Shown: positions 38,101-51,400 of the stretch, in pieces | Layout: every line of letters begins with the position of its first letter | Numbering within the stretch: the stretch's first letter is position 1 | Origin: Linanthus parryae | Lineage: Eukaryota > Streptophyta > Magnoliopsida > Ericales > Polemoniaceae | Length of the DNA stretch: 64,000 nt | Assembly: GCA_023055425.1 (NCBI GenBank) | Contig: JALGPY010000010.1 | Location: 56,209,665 to 56,273,664 of the forward strand | Reading direction: 5' to 3' | Program-made: the position numbers and the translations under genes | The notes under the pieces: model-generated | What the model was told of the DNA's origin: nothing | What the model saw: only the letters and a program-made list of their open reading frames with translations | Database searches by the model: none

Positions 38101-40360
38101 AAAGTATTTTCCCGATACTTTAACCTTACTGAAAGAAACGCGTACGCGAAGTTCGACCCAGCCCAAAACGGGTTCAGGCTGAGGTCCGAATAGGCAATGG
38201 AGATATTACCATAAATAGTAAGAAATAACTAAAAATGCCCGTTTGACTGGTCGAACGGCGGAATTTGGGGATGAAGATGGACCCCGATGGAGCGTAGCTC
38301 AATCATCCCCTCGTGCGTCTCGTCGAGAGATTTCCGAATTGGGGTGGCTCGCGTCATTCTGATGCCCGTAGCCAAAGCTATGGCCCAAACAGTGCGGCGA
38401 CACCAATGTCCAGTAATCTTGCTTGTCGATTACTGGACTTTGGCCCCATGTCTTTTGAGAGATATATTAACGCCCGATTGGTGGATTTTTTTGCCCCAAT
38501 ATCTCCTGTGACATATATTAACACCAAAATGCATTACTATTTCTTACCAATTTGTGCATTTTGTCAGCAATTCATGTCTCACGAAATAATTGTATCAAAA
38601 TCCACTAATCTTGCTCACCGATTAGTGGATTTTGGCCCCAGTATCTTGTGCGACAAATATCAGTGCCAAAATGACGCCAAAATCTAATCAAGGCTTTGGA
38701 TCAATGCGGAATAAGCAACAGACATAGAGTCATAAACCAATATAGAACGTATCTAGGGTTCCAAGAAAAGTAGATTAATCGAATTCTGCCCACAAGCCGG
38801 GCATATGTGGCTGAAAATCATAAAAGATGCCAAAAAAGTATTGTCCCGACACTTTAACCTTACTGAAAGAAACGCGTACGCGAAGTTCGACCCAACCCAA
38901 AACGGGTTCAGGCTGAGGTCCGAATAGGCAATGGAAATATTACAAGAAATAGTAAGAAATAACTAAAAATGCCTGTTTGACTGGTCGAACGGCGAAATTT
39001 GGGGATGAAGATGGACCTTGATGGAGCTTAGCTCAATCGTCCCCTCGTGCGTCTCGTCGAGAGCTTTCCGAATTGGGGTGGCTCGCGTCATTCTGATGCC
39101 CGTAGCCAAAGCTATGGCCCAAACAGTGCGGCGACACCAAAGTCCAGTAATCTTGCTTGTCGATTACTGGACTTTGGCCCCATGTCTTTTGAGAGATATA
39201 TTAACGCCCGATTGGTGGATTTTTTTGCCCCAATATCTCCTGTGACATATATTAACACCAAAATGCATTACTATTGCTTACCAATTTGTGCATTTTGTCA
39301 GCAATTCAAGTCTCACGAAATAATTGTATAAAAATCCACTAATCTTGCTCACCGATTAGTGGATTTTGACCCCAGTATCTTGTGCGACATATATCAGTGC
39401 CAAAATGACGCCAAAATCTAATCAAGGCTTTGGATCAATGTGGAATAAGCAACAGACATAGAGTCATAAACTAATATAGAACGTATCTAGGGTTCCAAGA
39501 AAAGTATATTAATCGAATTCTGCCCACTAGCCGGGCATATGTGGCTGAAAATCATAAAATATGCCATAAAGTATTGTCCCGACACTTTAACCTTACTGAA
39601 AGAAACGCGTACGCGAAGTTCGACCCAGCCCAAAACGGGTTCAGGCAGAGGTCCGAATAGGCAATGGAGATATTACCATAAATAGTAAGAAATAACTAAA
39701 AATGCCCGTTTGACTGGTCGAACGGCGGAATTTGGGGATGAAGATGGACCCCGATGGAGCTATCGTCCCCTCGTGCGTCTCGTCGAGAGATTTCCGAATT
39801 GGGGTGGCTCGCGTCATTCTGATGCCCGTAGCCAAAGCTATGGCCCAAACAGTGCGGCGAAACCAATGTCCAGTAATCTTGCTTGTCGATTACTGGACTT
39901 TGGCCCCATGTCTTTTGAGAGATATATTAACGCCCGATTGGTGGATTTTTTTGCCCCAATATCTCCTGTGACATATATTAACACCAAAATGCATTACTAT
40001 TGCTTACCAATTTGTGCATTTTGTCAGCAATTCATGTCTCACGACATAATTGTATCAAAATCCACTAATCTTGCTCACCAATTAGTGGATTTTGGCCCCA
40101 GTATCTTGTGCGACATATATCAGTGCCAAAATGACGCCAAAATCTAATCAAGGCTTTGGATCAATGCGGAATAAGCAACAGACATAGAGTCATAAACCAA
40201 TATAGAACGTATCTAGGGTTCCAAGAAAAGTAGATTAATCGAATTCTGCACACAAGCCGGGCATATGTGGCTGAAAATCATAAAAGATGCCAAAAAAGTA
40301 TTGTCCCGACACTTTAACCTTACTGAAAGAAACGCGTACGCGAATATCGACCCAACCCAA
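35160..40360. repeat. Five-monomer HOR (3,641 bp) and partial second copy
   Basis: Copy 1 has monomers at 35160, 35894, 36620, 37354 and 38068 (734, 726, 734, 714 and 733 bp; sum 3,641). Copy 2 restarts at 38801 and continues with 39535 and the start of 40261. Shared marks are GGACCTTGATGG, GCAATTCAAGTC, GCCATAAAGTATT, TTCAGGCAGAGG, GATGGAGCTATCG, CACGACATAATTG and GAATATCGACCC. The match ends soon after about 40,350, where AAACGTGTTCAGG and AGATAAACCCCG mark the next block. Confidence 0.9.
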
Positions 40361-41801
40361 AACGTGTTCAGGCTGAGGTCCGAATAGGCAATGGAAATAT
40401 TACAAGAAATAGTAAGAAATAACTAAAAATGCCCGTTTGACTGGTCGAACGGCGGAATTTGGGGATGAAGATAAACCCCGATGGAGCATAGCTCAATCGT
40501 CCCCTCGTGCGTCTCGTCGAGAGCTTTCCGAATTGGGGTGGCTCGCGTCATTCTGATGCCCGTAGCCAAAGCTATGGCCCAAACAGTGCGGCGACACCAA
40601 AGTCCAGTAATCTTGCTTGTCGATTACTGGACTTTGGCCCCATGTCTTTTGAGAGATATATTAACGCCCGATTGGTGGATTTTTTGCCCCAATATGTCCT
40701 GTGACATATTTTAACACCAAAATGCATTACTATTGCTTACCAATTTGTGCATTTTGTCAGCAATTCATGTCTCACGAAATAATTGTATAAAAATCCACTA
40801 ATCTTGCTCACCGATTAGTGGATTTTGACCCCAGTATCTTATGCGACATATATCAGTGCCAAAATGACGCCAAAATCTAATCAAGGCTTTGGATCAATGT
40901 GGAATAAGCAACAGACATAGAGTAGTAAACCAATATAGAACGTATCTAGGGTTCCAAGAAAAGTAGATTAATCGAATTCTGCCCACAAGCCGGGCATATG
41001 TGGCTGAAAATCATAAAATATGCCAAAAAGTATTGTCCCGACACTTTAACCTTACTGAAAGAAACGCGTACGCGAAGTTCGACCAAGCCCAAAACGGGTT
41101 CAGGCTGAGGTCCGAATAGGCAATGGAAATATTACCATAAATAGTAAGAAATAACTAAAAATGCCCGTTTGACTGGTCGAACGGCGGAATTTGGGGATGA
41201 AGATGGACCCCGATGGAGCGTAGCTCAATCGTCCGCTCGTGCGTCTCGTCGAGAGATTTCCGAATTGGGGTTGCTCGCGTCATTCTGATGCCCGTAGCCA
41301 AAGCTATGGCCCAAACAGTGCGGCGACACCAAAGTCCAGTAATCTTGCTTGTCGATTACTGGACTTTGGCCCCATGTCTTTTGAGAGATATATTAACGCC
41401 CGATTGGTGGATTTTTTTGCCCCAATATCTCCTGTGACATATATTAACACCAAAATGCATTACTATTGCTTACCATTTGTGCATTTTGTCAGCAATTCAT
41501 GTCTCACGAAATAATTGTATCAAAATCCACTAATCTTACTCACCGATTAGTGGATTTTGGCCCCACTATCTTGTGCGACATATATCAGTGCCAAAATGAC
41601 GCCAAAATCTAATCAAGGCTTTGGATCAATGCGGAATAAGCAACAGACATAGAGTCATAAACCAATATAGAACGTATCTAGGGTTCCAAGAAAAGTAGAT
41701 TAATCGAATTCTGCCCACAAGCCGGGCATTGTGGCTGAAAATCATAAAATATGCCAAAAAAGTATTTTCCCGATACTTTAACCTTACTGAAAGAAACGCG
41801 T

Positions 41802-42353
41802 ACGCGAAGTTCGACCCAGCCCAAAACGGGTTCAGGCTGAGGTCCGAATAGGCAATGGAAATATTACCAGAAATAGTAAGAAATAACTAAAAATGCCCGT
41901 TTGACTGGTCGAACGGCGGAATTTGGGGATGAAGATGGACCCCGATGGAGCGTAGCTCAATCGTCCCCTCGTGCGTCTCGTCGAGAGCTTTCCGAATTGG
42001 GGTGGCTCGCGTCATTCTGATGCCCGTAGCCAAAGCTATGGCCCAAACAGTGCGGCGACACCAAAGTCCAGTAATCTACGCGAAGTTCGACCCAACCCAA
42101 AACGGGTTCAGGCTGAGGTCTGAATAGGCAATGGAAATATTACCAGAAATAGTAAGAAATAACTAAAAATGCCCGTTTAACTTGTCGAACGGCGGAATTT
42201 GGGGATGAAGATGGACCCCGATGGAGCGTAGCTCAATCTTCCCCTCGTGCGTCTCGTCGAGAGCTTTCCGAATTGGGGTGGCTCGCGTCATTCTGATGCC
42301 CGTAGCCAAAGCTATGGCCCAAACAGTGCGGCGACACCAAAGTCCAGTAATCT
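41802..42353. repeat. Partial-monomer tandem duplication, 2 x 276 bp
   Basis: Units are 41802-42077 and 42078-42353. The novel junction lies at 42077/42078, where CCAGTAATCT runs directly into ACGCGAAGTTCG. The left partner breaks at the start of the H1 loop (after TAATC plus T). The right partner breaks at the centre of CGCGTACGCG. One base (T) is ambiguous and could be microhomology. The first unit keeps only the left arm of H1. Confidence 0.95.
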
Positions 42354-44276
42354 TGCTTGTCGATTACTGGACTTTGGCCCCATGTCTTTTGAGAGATATA
42401 TTAACGCCCGATTGGTGGATTTTTTTGCCCCAATATCTCCTGTGACATATATTAACACCAAAATGCATTACTATTGCTTACCAATTTGTGCATTTTGTCA
42501 GCAATTCATGTCTCACGAAATAATTGTATCAAAATCCACTAATCTTGCTCACCGATTAGTGGATTTTGGCCCCAGTATCTTGTGCGACATATATCAGTGC
42601 CAAAATGACGCCAAAATCTAATCAAGGCTTTGGATCAATGCGGAATAAGCAACAGACATAGAGTCATAAACCAATATAGAACGTATCTAGGGTTCCAAGA
42701 AAAGTAGATTAATCGAATTCTGCCCACAAGCCGGGCATATGTGGCTGAAAATCATAAAAGATGCCAAAAAAGTATTGTCCCGACACTTTAACCTTACTGA
42801 AAGAAACGCGTACGCGAATATCGACCCAACCCAAAACGTGTTCAGGCTGAGGTCCGAATAGGCAATGGAAATATTACAAGAAATAGTAAGAAATAACTAA
42901 AAATGCCCGTTTGACTGGTCGAACGGCGGAATTTGGGGATGAAGATAAACCCCGATGGAGCGTAGCTCAATCGTCCCCTCGTGCGTCTCGTCTAGAGCTT
43001 TCCGAATTGGGGTGGCTCGCGTCATTCTGATGCCCGTAGCCAAAGCTATGGCCCAAACAGTGCGGCGACACCAAAGTCCAGTAATCTTGCTTGTCGATTA
43101 CTGGACTTTGGCCCCATGTCTTTTGAGAGATATATTAACGCCCGATTGGTGGATTTTTTTGCCCCAATATGTCCTGTGACATATTTTAACACCAAAATGC
43201 ATTACTATTGCTTACCAATTTGTGCATTTTGTCAGCAATTCATGTCTCACGAAATAATTGTATAAAAATCCACTAATCTTGCTCACCGATTAGTGGATTT
43301 TGACCCCAGTATCTTATGCGACATATATCAGTGCCAAAATGACGCCAAAATCTAATCAAGGCTTTGGATCAATGTGGAATAAGCAACAGACATAGAGTAG
43401 TAAACCAATATAGAACGTATCTAGGGTTCCAAGAAAAGTAGATTAATCGAATTCTGCCCACAAGCCGGGCATATGTGGCTAAAAATCATAAAATATGCCA
43501 AAAAGTATTGTCCCGACACTTTAACCTTACTGAAAGAAACGCGTACGCGAAGTTCGACCAAGCCCAAAACGGGTTCAGGCTGAGGTCCGAATAGGCAATG
43601 GAAATATTACCATAAATAGTAAGAAATAACTAAAAATGCCCGTTTGACTGGTCGAACGGCGGAATTTGGGGATGAAGATGGACCCCGATGGAGCGTAGCT
43701 CAATCGTCCGCTCGTGCGTCTCGTCGAGAGATTTCCGAATTGGGGTTGCTCGCGTCATTCTGATGCCCGTAGCCAAAGCTATGGCCCAAACAGTGCGGCG
43801 ACACCAAAGTCCAGTAATCTTGCTTGTCGATTACTGGACTTTGGCCCCATGTCTTTTGAGAGATATATTAACGCCCGATTGGTGGATTTTTTTGCCCCAA
43901 TATCTCCTGTGACATATATTAACACTAAAATGCATTACTATTGCTTACCATTTGTGCATTTTGTCAGCAATTCATGTCTCACGAAATAATTGTATCAAAA
44001 TCCACTAATCTTACTCACCGATTAGTGGATTTTGGCCCCACTATCTTGTGCGACATATATCAGTGCCAAAATGACGCCAAAATCTAATCAAGGCTTTGGA
44101 TCAATGCGGAATAAGCAACAGACATAGAGTCATAAACCAATATAGAACGTATCTAGGGTTCCAAGAAAAGTAGATTAATTGAATTCTGCCCACAAGCCGG
44201 GCATTGTGGCTGAAAATCATAAAATATGCCAAAAAAGTATTTTCCCGATACTTTAACCTTACAGAAAGAAACGCGT

Positions 44277-45104
44277 ACGCGAAGTTCGACCCAGCCCAAA
44301 ACGGGTTCAGGCTGAGGTCCGAATAGGCAATGGAAATATTACCAGAAATAGTAAGAAATAACTAAAAATGCCCGTTTGACTGGTCGAACGGCGGAATTTG
44401 GGGATGAAGATGGACCCCGATGGAGCGTAGCTCAATCGTCCCCTCGTGCGTCTCGTCGAGAGCTTTCCGAATTGGGGTGGCTCGCGTCATTCTGATGCCC
44501 GTAGCCAAAGCTATGGCCCAAACAGTGCGGCGACACCAAAGTCCAGTAATCTACGCGAAGTTCGACCCAACCCAAAACGGGTTCAGGCTGAGGTCTGAAT
44601 AGGCAATGGAAATATTACCAGAAATAGTAAGAAATAACTAAAAATGCCCGTTTAACTTGTCGAACGGCGGAATTTGGGGATGAAGATGGACCCCGATGGA
44701 GCGTAGCTCAATCGTCCCCTCGTGCGTCTCGTCGAGAGCTTTCCGAATTGGGGTGGCTCGCGTCATTCTGATGCCCGTAGCCAAAGCTATGGCCCAAACA
44801 GTGCGGCGACACCAAAGTCCAGTAATCTACGCGAAGTTCGACCCAACCCAAAACGGGTTCAGGCTGAGGTCTGAATAGGCAATGGAAATATTACCAGAAA
44901 TAGTAAGAAATAACTAAAAATGCCCGTTTAACTTGTCGAACGGCGGAATTTGGGGATGAAGATGGACCCCGATGGAGCGTAGCTCAATCTTCCCCTCGTG
45001 CGTCTCGTCGAGAGCTTTCCGAATTGGGGTGGCTCGCGTCATTCTGATGCCCGTAGCCAAAGCTATGGCCCAAACAGTGCGGCGACACCAAAGTCCAGTA
45101 ATCT
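44277..45104. repeat. Partial-monomer tandem repeat, 3 x 276 bp
   Basis: Units are 44277-44552, 44553-44828 and 44829-45104, with the same junction as at 42077/42078 repeated at 44552/44553 and 44828/44829. The internal CGTTTAACTTGTCG is shared by the extra units here and at 42,170, so this is an expansion of that fragment and not a new break. Confidence 0.95.
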
Positions 45105-45485
45105 TGCTTGTCGATTACTGGACTTTGGCCCCATGTCTTTTGAGAGATATATTAACGCCCGATTGGTGGATTTTTTTGCCCCAATATCTCCTGTGACATA
45201 TATTAACACCAAAATGCATTACTATTGCTTACCAATTTGTGCATTTTGTCAGCAATTCATGTCTCACGAAATAATTGTATCAAAATCCACTAATCTTGCT
45301 CACCGATTAGTGGATTTTGGCCCCAGTATCTTGTGCGACATATATCAGTGCCAAAATGACGCCAAAATCTAATCAAGGCTTTGGATCAATGCGGAATAAG
45401 CAACAGACATAGAGTCATAAACCAATATAGAACGTATCTAGGGTTCCAAGAAAAGTAGATTAATCGAATTCTGCTCACAAGCCGG

Positions 45486-48400
45486 GCATATGTGGCTGAA
45501 AATCATAAAATATGCCAAAAAAGTATCGTCCCGACACTTTAACCTTACTGAAAGAAACGCGTACGCGAAGTTCGACCCAACCCAAAACGGGTTCAGGCTG
45601 AGGTCTGAATAGGCAATGGAAATATTACCAGAAATAGTAAGAAATAACTAAAAATGCCCGTTTAACTTGTCGAACGGCGGAATTTGGGGATGAAGATGGA
45701 CCCCGATGGAGCGTAGCTCAATCTTCCCCTCGTGCGTCTCGTCGAGAGCTTTCCGAATTGGGGTGGCTCGCGTCATTCTGATGCCCGTAGCCAAAGCTAT
45801 GGCCCAAACAGTGCGGCGACACCAAAGTCCAGTAATCTTGCTTGTCGATTACTGGACTTTGGCCCCATGTCTTTTGAGAGATATATTAACGCCCGATTGG
45901 TGGATTTTTTTGCCCCAATATCTCCTGTGACATATATTAACACCAAAATGCATTACTATTGCTTACCAATTTGTGCATTTTGTCAGCAATTCATGTCTCA
46001 CGAAATAATTGTATCAAAATCCACTAATCTTGCTCACCGATTAGTGGATTTTGGCCCCAGTATCTTGTGCGACATATATCAGTGCCAAAATGACGCCAAA
46101 ATCTAATCAAGGCTTTGGATCAATGCGGAATAAGCAACAGACATAGAGTCATAAACCAATATAGAACGTATCTAGGGTTCCAAGAAAAGTAGATTAATCG
46201 AATTCTGCTCACAAGCCGGGCATATGTGGCTGAAAATCATAAAATATGCCAAAAAAGTATCGTCCCGACACTTTAACCTTACTGAAAGAAACGCGTACGT
46301 GAAGTTCGACCCAACCCAAAACGGGTTCAGGCTGAGGTCTGAATAGGCAATGGAAATATTACCAGAAATAGTAAGAAATAACTAAAAATGCCCGTTTAAC
46401 TTGTCGAACGGCGGAATTTGGGGATGAAGATGGACCCCGATGGAGCGTAGCTCAATCGTCCCCTCGTGCGTCTCGTCGAGAGCTTTCCGAATTGGGGTGG
46501 CTCGCGTCATTCTGATGCCCGTAGCCAAATCTATGGCCCAAACAGTGCGGCGACACCAAAGTCCAGTAATCTTGCTTGTCGATTGCTGGACTCTGGCCCC
46601 ATGTCTTTTGAGAGATATATTAACGCCCGATTGGTGGATTTTTTTGCCCCAATATCTCCTGTGACATATATTAACACCAAAATGCATTACTATTGCTTAC
46701 CAATTTGTGCATTTTGTCAGCAATTCATGTCTCACGAAATAATTGTATCAAAATCCACTAATCGATTAGTGGATTTTGGCCCCAGTATCTTGTGCGACAT
46801 ATATCAGTGCCAAAATGACGCCAAAATCTAATCAAGGCTTTGGATCAATGCGGAATAAGCAACAGACAAAGAGTCATAATCCAATATAGAACGTATCTAG
46901 GGTTCCAAGAAAAGTAGATTAATCGAATTCTGCCCACAGCCGGGCATATGTGGCTGAAAATCATAAAATATGCCAAAAAAGTATTGTCCCGACACTTTAA
47001 CCTTACTGAAAGTAACGCGTACGCGAAGTTCGACCCAACCCAAAACGGGTTCAGGCTGAGGTCCGAATAGGCAATGGAAATATTACCAGAAATAGTAAGA
47101 AATAACTAAAAATGCCCGTTTGACTAGTCGAACGGCGGAATTTGGGGATGAAGATGGACCCCCTCGTGCGTCTCGTCGAGAGCTTTCCGAATTGGGGTGG
47201 CTCGCGTCATTCTGATGCCCGTAGCCAAAGCTATGGCCCAAACAGTGCGGCGACACCAAAGTCCAGTAATCTTGCTTGTCGATTACTGGACTTTGGCCCC
47301 ATGTCTTTTGAGAGATATATTAACGCCCGATTGGTGGTTTTTTTTGCCCCAATATCTCCTGTGACATATATTAACACCAAAATGCATTACTATTGCTTAC
47401 CAATTTGTGCATTTTGTCAGCAATTCATGTCTCACGAAATAATTGTATCAAAATCCACTAATCTTGCTCACCGATTAGTGCATTTTGGCCCCAGTATCTT
47501 GTGCGACAAATATCAGTGCCAAAATGACGCCAAAATCTAATCAAGGCTTTGGATCAATGCGGAATAAGCAACAGACAAAGAGTCATAATCCAATATAGAA
47601 CGTATCTAGGGTTCCAAGAAAAGTAGATTAATCGAATTCTGCCCACAAGCCGAGCATATGTGGCTGAAAATCATAAAATATGCCAAAAAAGTATTGTCCC
47701 GACACTTTAACCTTACTGAAAGAAACGCGTACGCGAAGTTCGACCCAACCCAAAACGGGTTCAGGCTGAGGTCCGAATAGGCAATGGAAATATTACCAGA
47801 AATAGTAAGAAATAACTAAAAATGCCCGTTTAACTTGTCGAACGGCAGAATTTGGGGATGAAGATGGACCCCGATGGAGCGTAGCTCAATCGTCCCCTCG
47901 TGCGTCTCGTCGAGAGCTTTCCGAATTGGGGTGGCCCGCGTCATTCTGAAGCCCGTAGCCAAAGCTATGGCCCAAACAGTGCGGCGACACGAAAGTCCAG
48001 TAATCTTGCTTGTCGATTGCTGGACTCTGGCCCCATGTCTTTTGAGAGATATGTTAACGCCCGATTGGTGGATTTTTTTGCCCCAATATCTCCCGTGACA
48101 TATATTAACACCAAAATGCATTACTATTGCTTACCAATTTGTGCATTTTGTCAGCAATTCATGTCTCACGAAATAATTGTATCAAAATCCACTAATCTTG
48201 CTCACCGATTAGTGGATTTTGGCCCCAGTATCTTGTGTGACATATATCAGTGCCAAAATGACGCCAAAATCTAATCAAGGCTTTGGATCAATGCGGAATA
48301 AGCAACAGACAAAGAGTCATAATCCAATATAGAACGTATCTAGGGTTCCAAGAATAGTAGATTAATCGAATTCTTCCCACAAGCCGGGCATATGTGGCTG

Positions 48401-51400
48401 AAAATCATAAAATATGCCAAAAAAGTATTGTCCCGACACTTTAACCTTACTGAAAGAAACGCGTACGCGAAGTTCGACCCAACCCAAAACGGGTTCAGGC
48501 TGAGGTCCGAATAGGCAATGGAAATATTACCTGAAATAGTAAGAAATAACTAAAAATGCCCGTTTGACTGGTCGAACGGCGGAATTTGGGGATGAAGATG
48601 GACCCCCTCGTGCGTCTCGTCGATAGCTTTCCGAATTGGGGTGGCTCGTGTCATTCTGATGCCCGTAGCCAAAGCTATGGCCCAAACAGTGCGGCGACAC
48701 CAAAGTCCAGTAATCTTGCTTGTCGATTACTGGACTTTGGCCCCATGTCTTTAGAGAGATATATTAACGCCCGATTGGTGGTTTTTTTGCCCCAATATCT
48801 CCTGTGACATATATTAACACCAAAATGCATTACTATTGCTTACAAATTTGTACATTTTGTCAGCAATTCATGTCTCACGAAATAATTGTATCAAAATCCA
48901 CTAATCTTGCTCACCGATTAGTGCATTTTGGCCCCTGTATCTTGTGCGACAAATATCAGTGCCAAAATGACGCCAAAATCTAATCAAGGCTTTGGATCAA
49001 TGCGGAATAAGCAACAGACAAAGAGTCATAATCCAATATAAAACGTATCTAGGGTTCCAAGAAAAGTAGATTAATCGAATTCTGCCCACAAGCCGAGCAT
49101 ATGTGGCTGAAAATCATAAAATATGCCAAAAAAGTATTGTCCCGACACTTTAACCTTACTGAAAGAAACGCGTACGCGAAGTTCAACCCAACCCAAAACG
49201 GGTTCAGGCTGAGGTCCGAATAGGCAATGGAAATATTACCAGAAATAGTAAGAAATAACTAAAAATGCCCGTTTAACTTGTCGAACGGCAGAATTTGGGG
49301 ATGAAGATGGACCCCGATGGAGCGTAGCTCAATCTTCCCCTCGTGCGTCTCGTCGAGAGCTTTCTGAATTGGGGTGGCTCGCGTCATTCTGGTGCCCGTA
49401 GCAAAAGCTATGGCTCAAACAGTGCGGCGACACCAAAGTCCAGTAATCTTGCTTGTCGATTACTGGACTCTGGCCCCATGTCTTTTGAGAGATATATTAA
49501 CGCCCGATTGGTGGATTTTTTTTCCCCAATATCTCCTGTGACATATATTAACACCAAAATGCATTACTATTGCTTACCAATTTGTGCATTTTGTCAGCAA
49601 TTCATGTCTCACGAAATAATTGTATCAAAATCCACTAATCTTGCTCACCGATTAGTGCATTTTGGCCCCAGTATCTTGTGCGACAAATATCAGTGCCAAA
49701 ATGACGCCAAAATCTAATCAAGGCTTTGGATCAATGCGGAATAAGCAACAGACAAAGAGTCATAATCCAATATAGAACGTATCTAGGGTTCCAAGAAAAG
49801 TAGATTAATCGAATTCTGCCCACAAGCCGAGCATATGTGGCTGAAAATCATAAAATATGCCAAAAAAGTATTGTCCCGACACTTTAACCTTACTGAAAGA
49901 AACGCGTACGCGAAGTTCGACCCAACCCAAAACGGGTTCAGGCTGAGGTCCGAATAGGCAATGGAAATATTACCAGAAATAGTAAGAAATAACTAAAAAT
50001 GCCCGTTTAACTTGTCGAACGGCAGAATTTGGGGATGAAGATGGACCCCGATGGAGCGTAGCTCAATCGTCCCCTCGTGCGTCTCGTCGAGAGCTTTCCG
50101 AATTGGGGTGGCCCGCGTCATTCTGATGCCCGTAGCCAAAGCTATGGCCCAAACAGTGCGGCGACACCAAAGTCCAGTAATCTTGCTTGTCGATTGCTGG
50201 ACTCTGGCCCCATGTCTTTTGAGAGATATATTAACGCCCGATTGGTGGATTTTTTTGCCCCAATATCTCCTGTGACATATATTAACACCAAAATGCATTA
50301 CTATTGCTTACCAATTTGTGCATTTTGTCAGCAATTCATGTCTCACGAAATAATTGTATCAAAATCCACTAATCTTGCTCACCGATTAGTGGATTTTGGC
50401 CCCAGTATCTTGTGTGACATATATCAGTGCCAAAATGACGCCAAAATCTAATCAAGGCTTTGGATCAATGCGGAATAAGCAACAGACAAAGAGTCATAAT
50501 CCAATATAGAACGTATCTAGGGTTCCAAGAATAGTAGATTAATCGAATTCTGCCCACAAGCCGGGCATATGTGGCTGAAAATCATAAAATATGCCAAAAA
50601 AGTATTGTCCCGACACTTTAACCTTACTGAAAGAAACGCGTACGCGAAGTTCGACCCAACCCAAAACGGGTTCAGGCTGAGGTCCGAATAGGCAATGGAA
50701 ATATTACCTGAAATAGTAAGAAATAACTAAAAATGCCCGTTTGACTGGTCGAACGGCGGAATTTGGGGATGAAGATGGACCCCCTCGTGCGTCTCGTCGA
50801 TAGCTTTCCGAATTGGGGTGGCTCGTGTCATTCTGATGCCCGTAGCCAAAGCTATGGCCCAAACAGTGCAGCGACACCAAAGTCCAGTAATCTTGCTTGT
50901 CGATTACTGGACTTTGGCCCCATGTCTTTTGAGAGATATATTAACGCCCGATTGGTGGATTTTTTTGCCCCAATATCTCCTGTGACATATATTAACACCA
51001 AAATGCATTACTATTGCTTACCAATTTGTGCATTTTGTCAGCAATTCATGTCTCACGAAATAATTATATCAAAATCCACTAATCTTGCTCACCGATTAGT
51101 GGATTTTGGCCCCAGTATCTTGTGCGACATATATCAGTGCCAAAATGACGCCAAAATCTAATCAAGGCTTTGGATCAATGCGGAATAAGCAACAAACATA
51201 GAGTCATAAACCAATATAGAACGTATCTAGGGTTCCAAGAAAAGTAGATTAATCGAATTCTGCTCACAAGCCGGGCATATGTGGCTGAAAATCATAAAAT
51301 ATGCCAAAAAAGTATCGTCCCGACACTTTAACCTTACTGAAAGAAACGCGTACGCGAAGTTCGACCCAACCCAAAACGGGTTCAGGCTGAGGTCTGAATA

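Larger units (their letters stand above)
40261..45485. repeat. 2,475-bp HOR with a partial monomer, two copies
   Basis: Units start at 40261, 40994 and 41726 (733, 732 and 1,009 bp; sum 2,474) and again at 42735, 43469 and 44201 (734, 732 and 1,285 bp). Both copies share AAACGTGTTCAGG, AGATAAACCCCG, AATATGTCCTGTGAC, ATATTTTAACACC, AGAGTAGTAAACC, GACCAAGCCC and CCGCTCGTGCG. The third unit is enlarged by a tandem 276-bp fragment: one extra in the first copy and two extra in the second. The order of events is therefore readable: the fragment formed, the whole HOR duplicated, then the fragment expanded. Confidence 0.93.

Noticed and set aside
41726..42734. An inserted mobile element to explain the 1,009-bp unit.
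   Set aside because: The extra 276 bp is monomer sequence (phase about 78-353) in tandem, with no target-site duplication or terminal inverted repeats.
46382..46687. Open frames on the minus strand (74-135 residues) in several monomers.
   Set aside because: They are present only in subsets, change length with each small indel, and overlap the hairpins. No family resemblance is recognisable.
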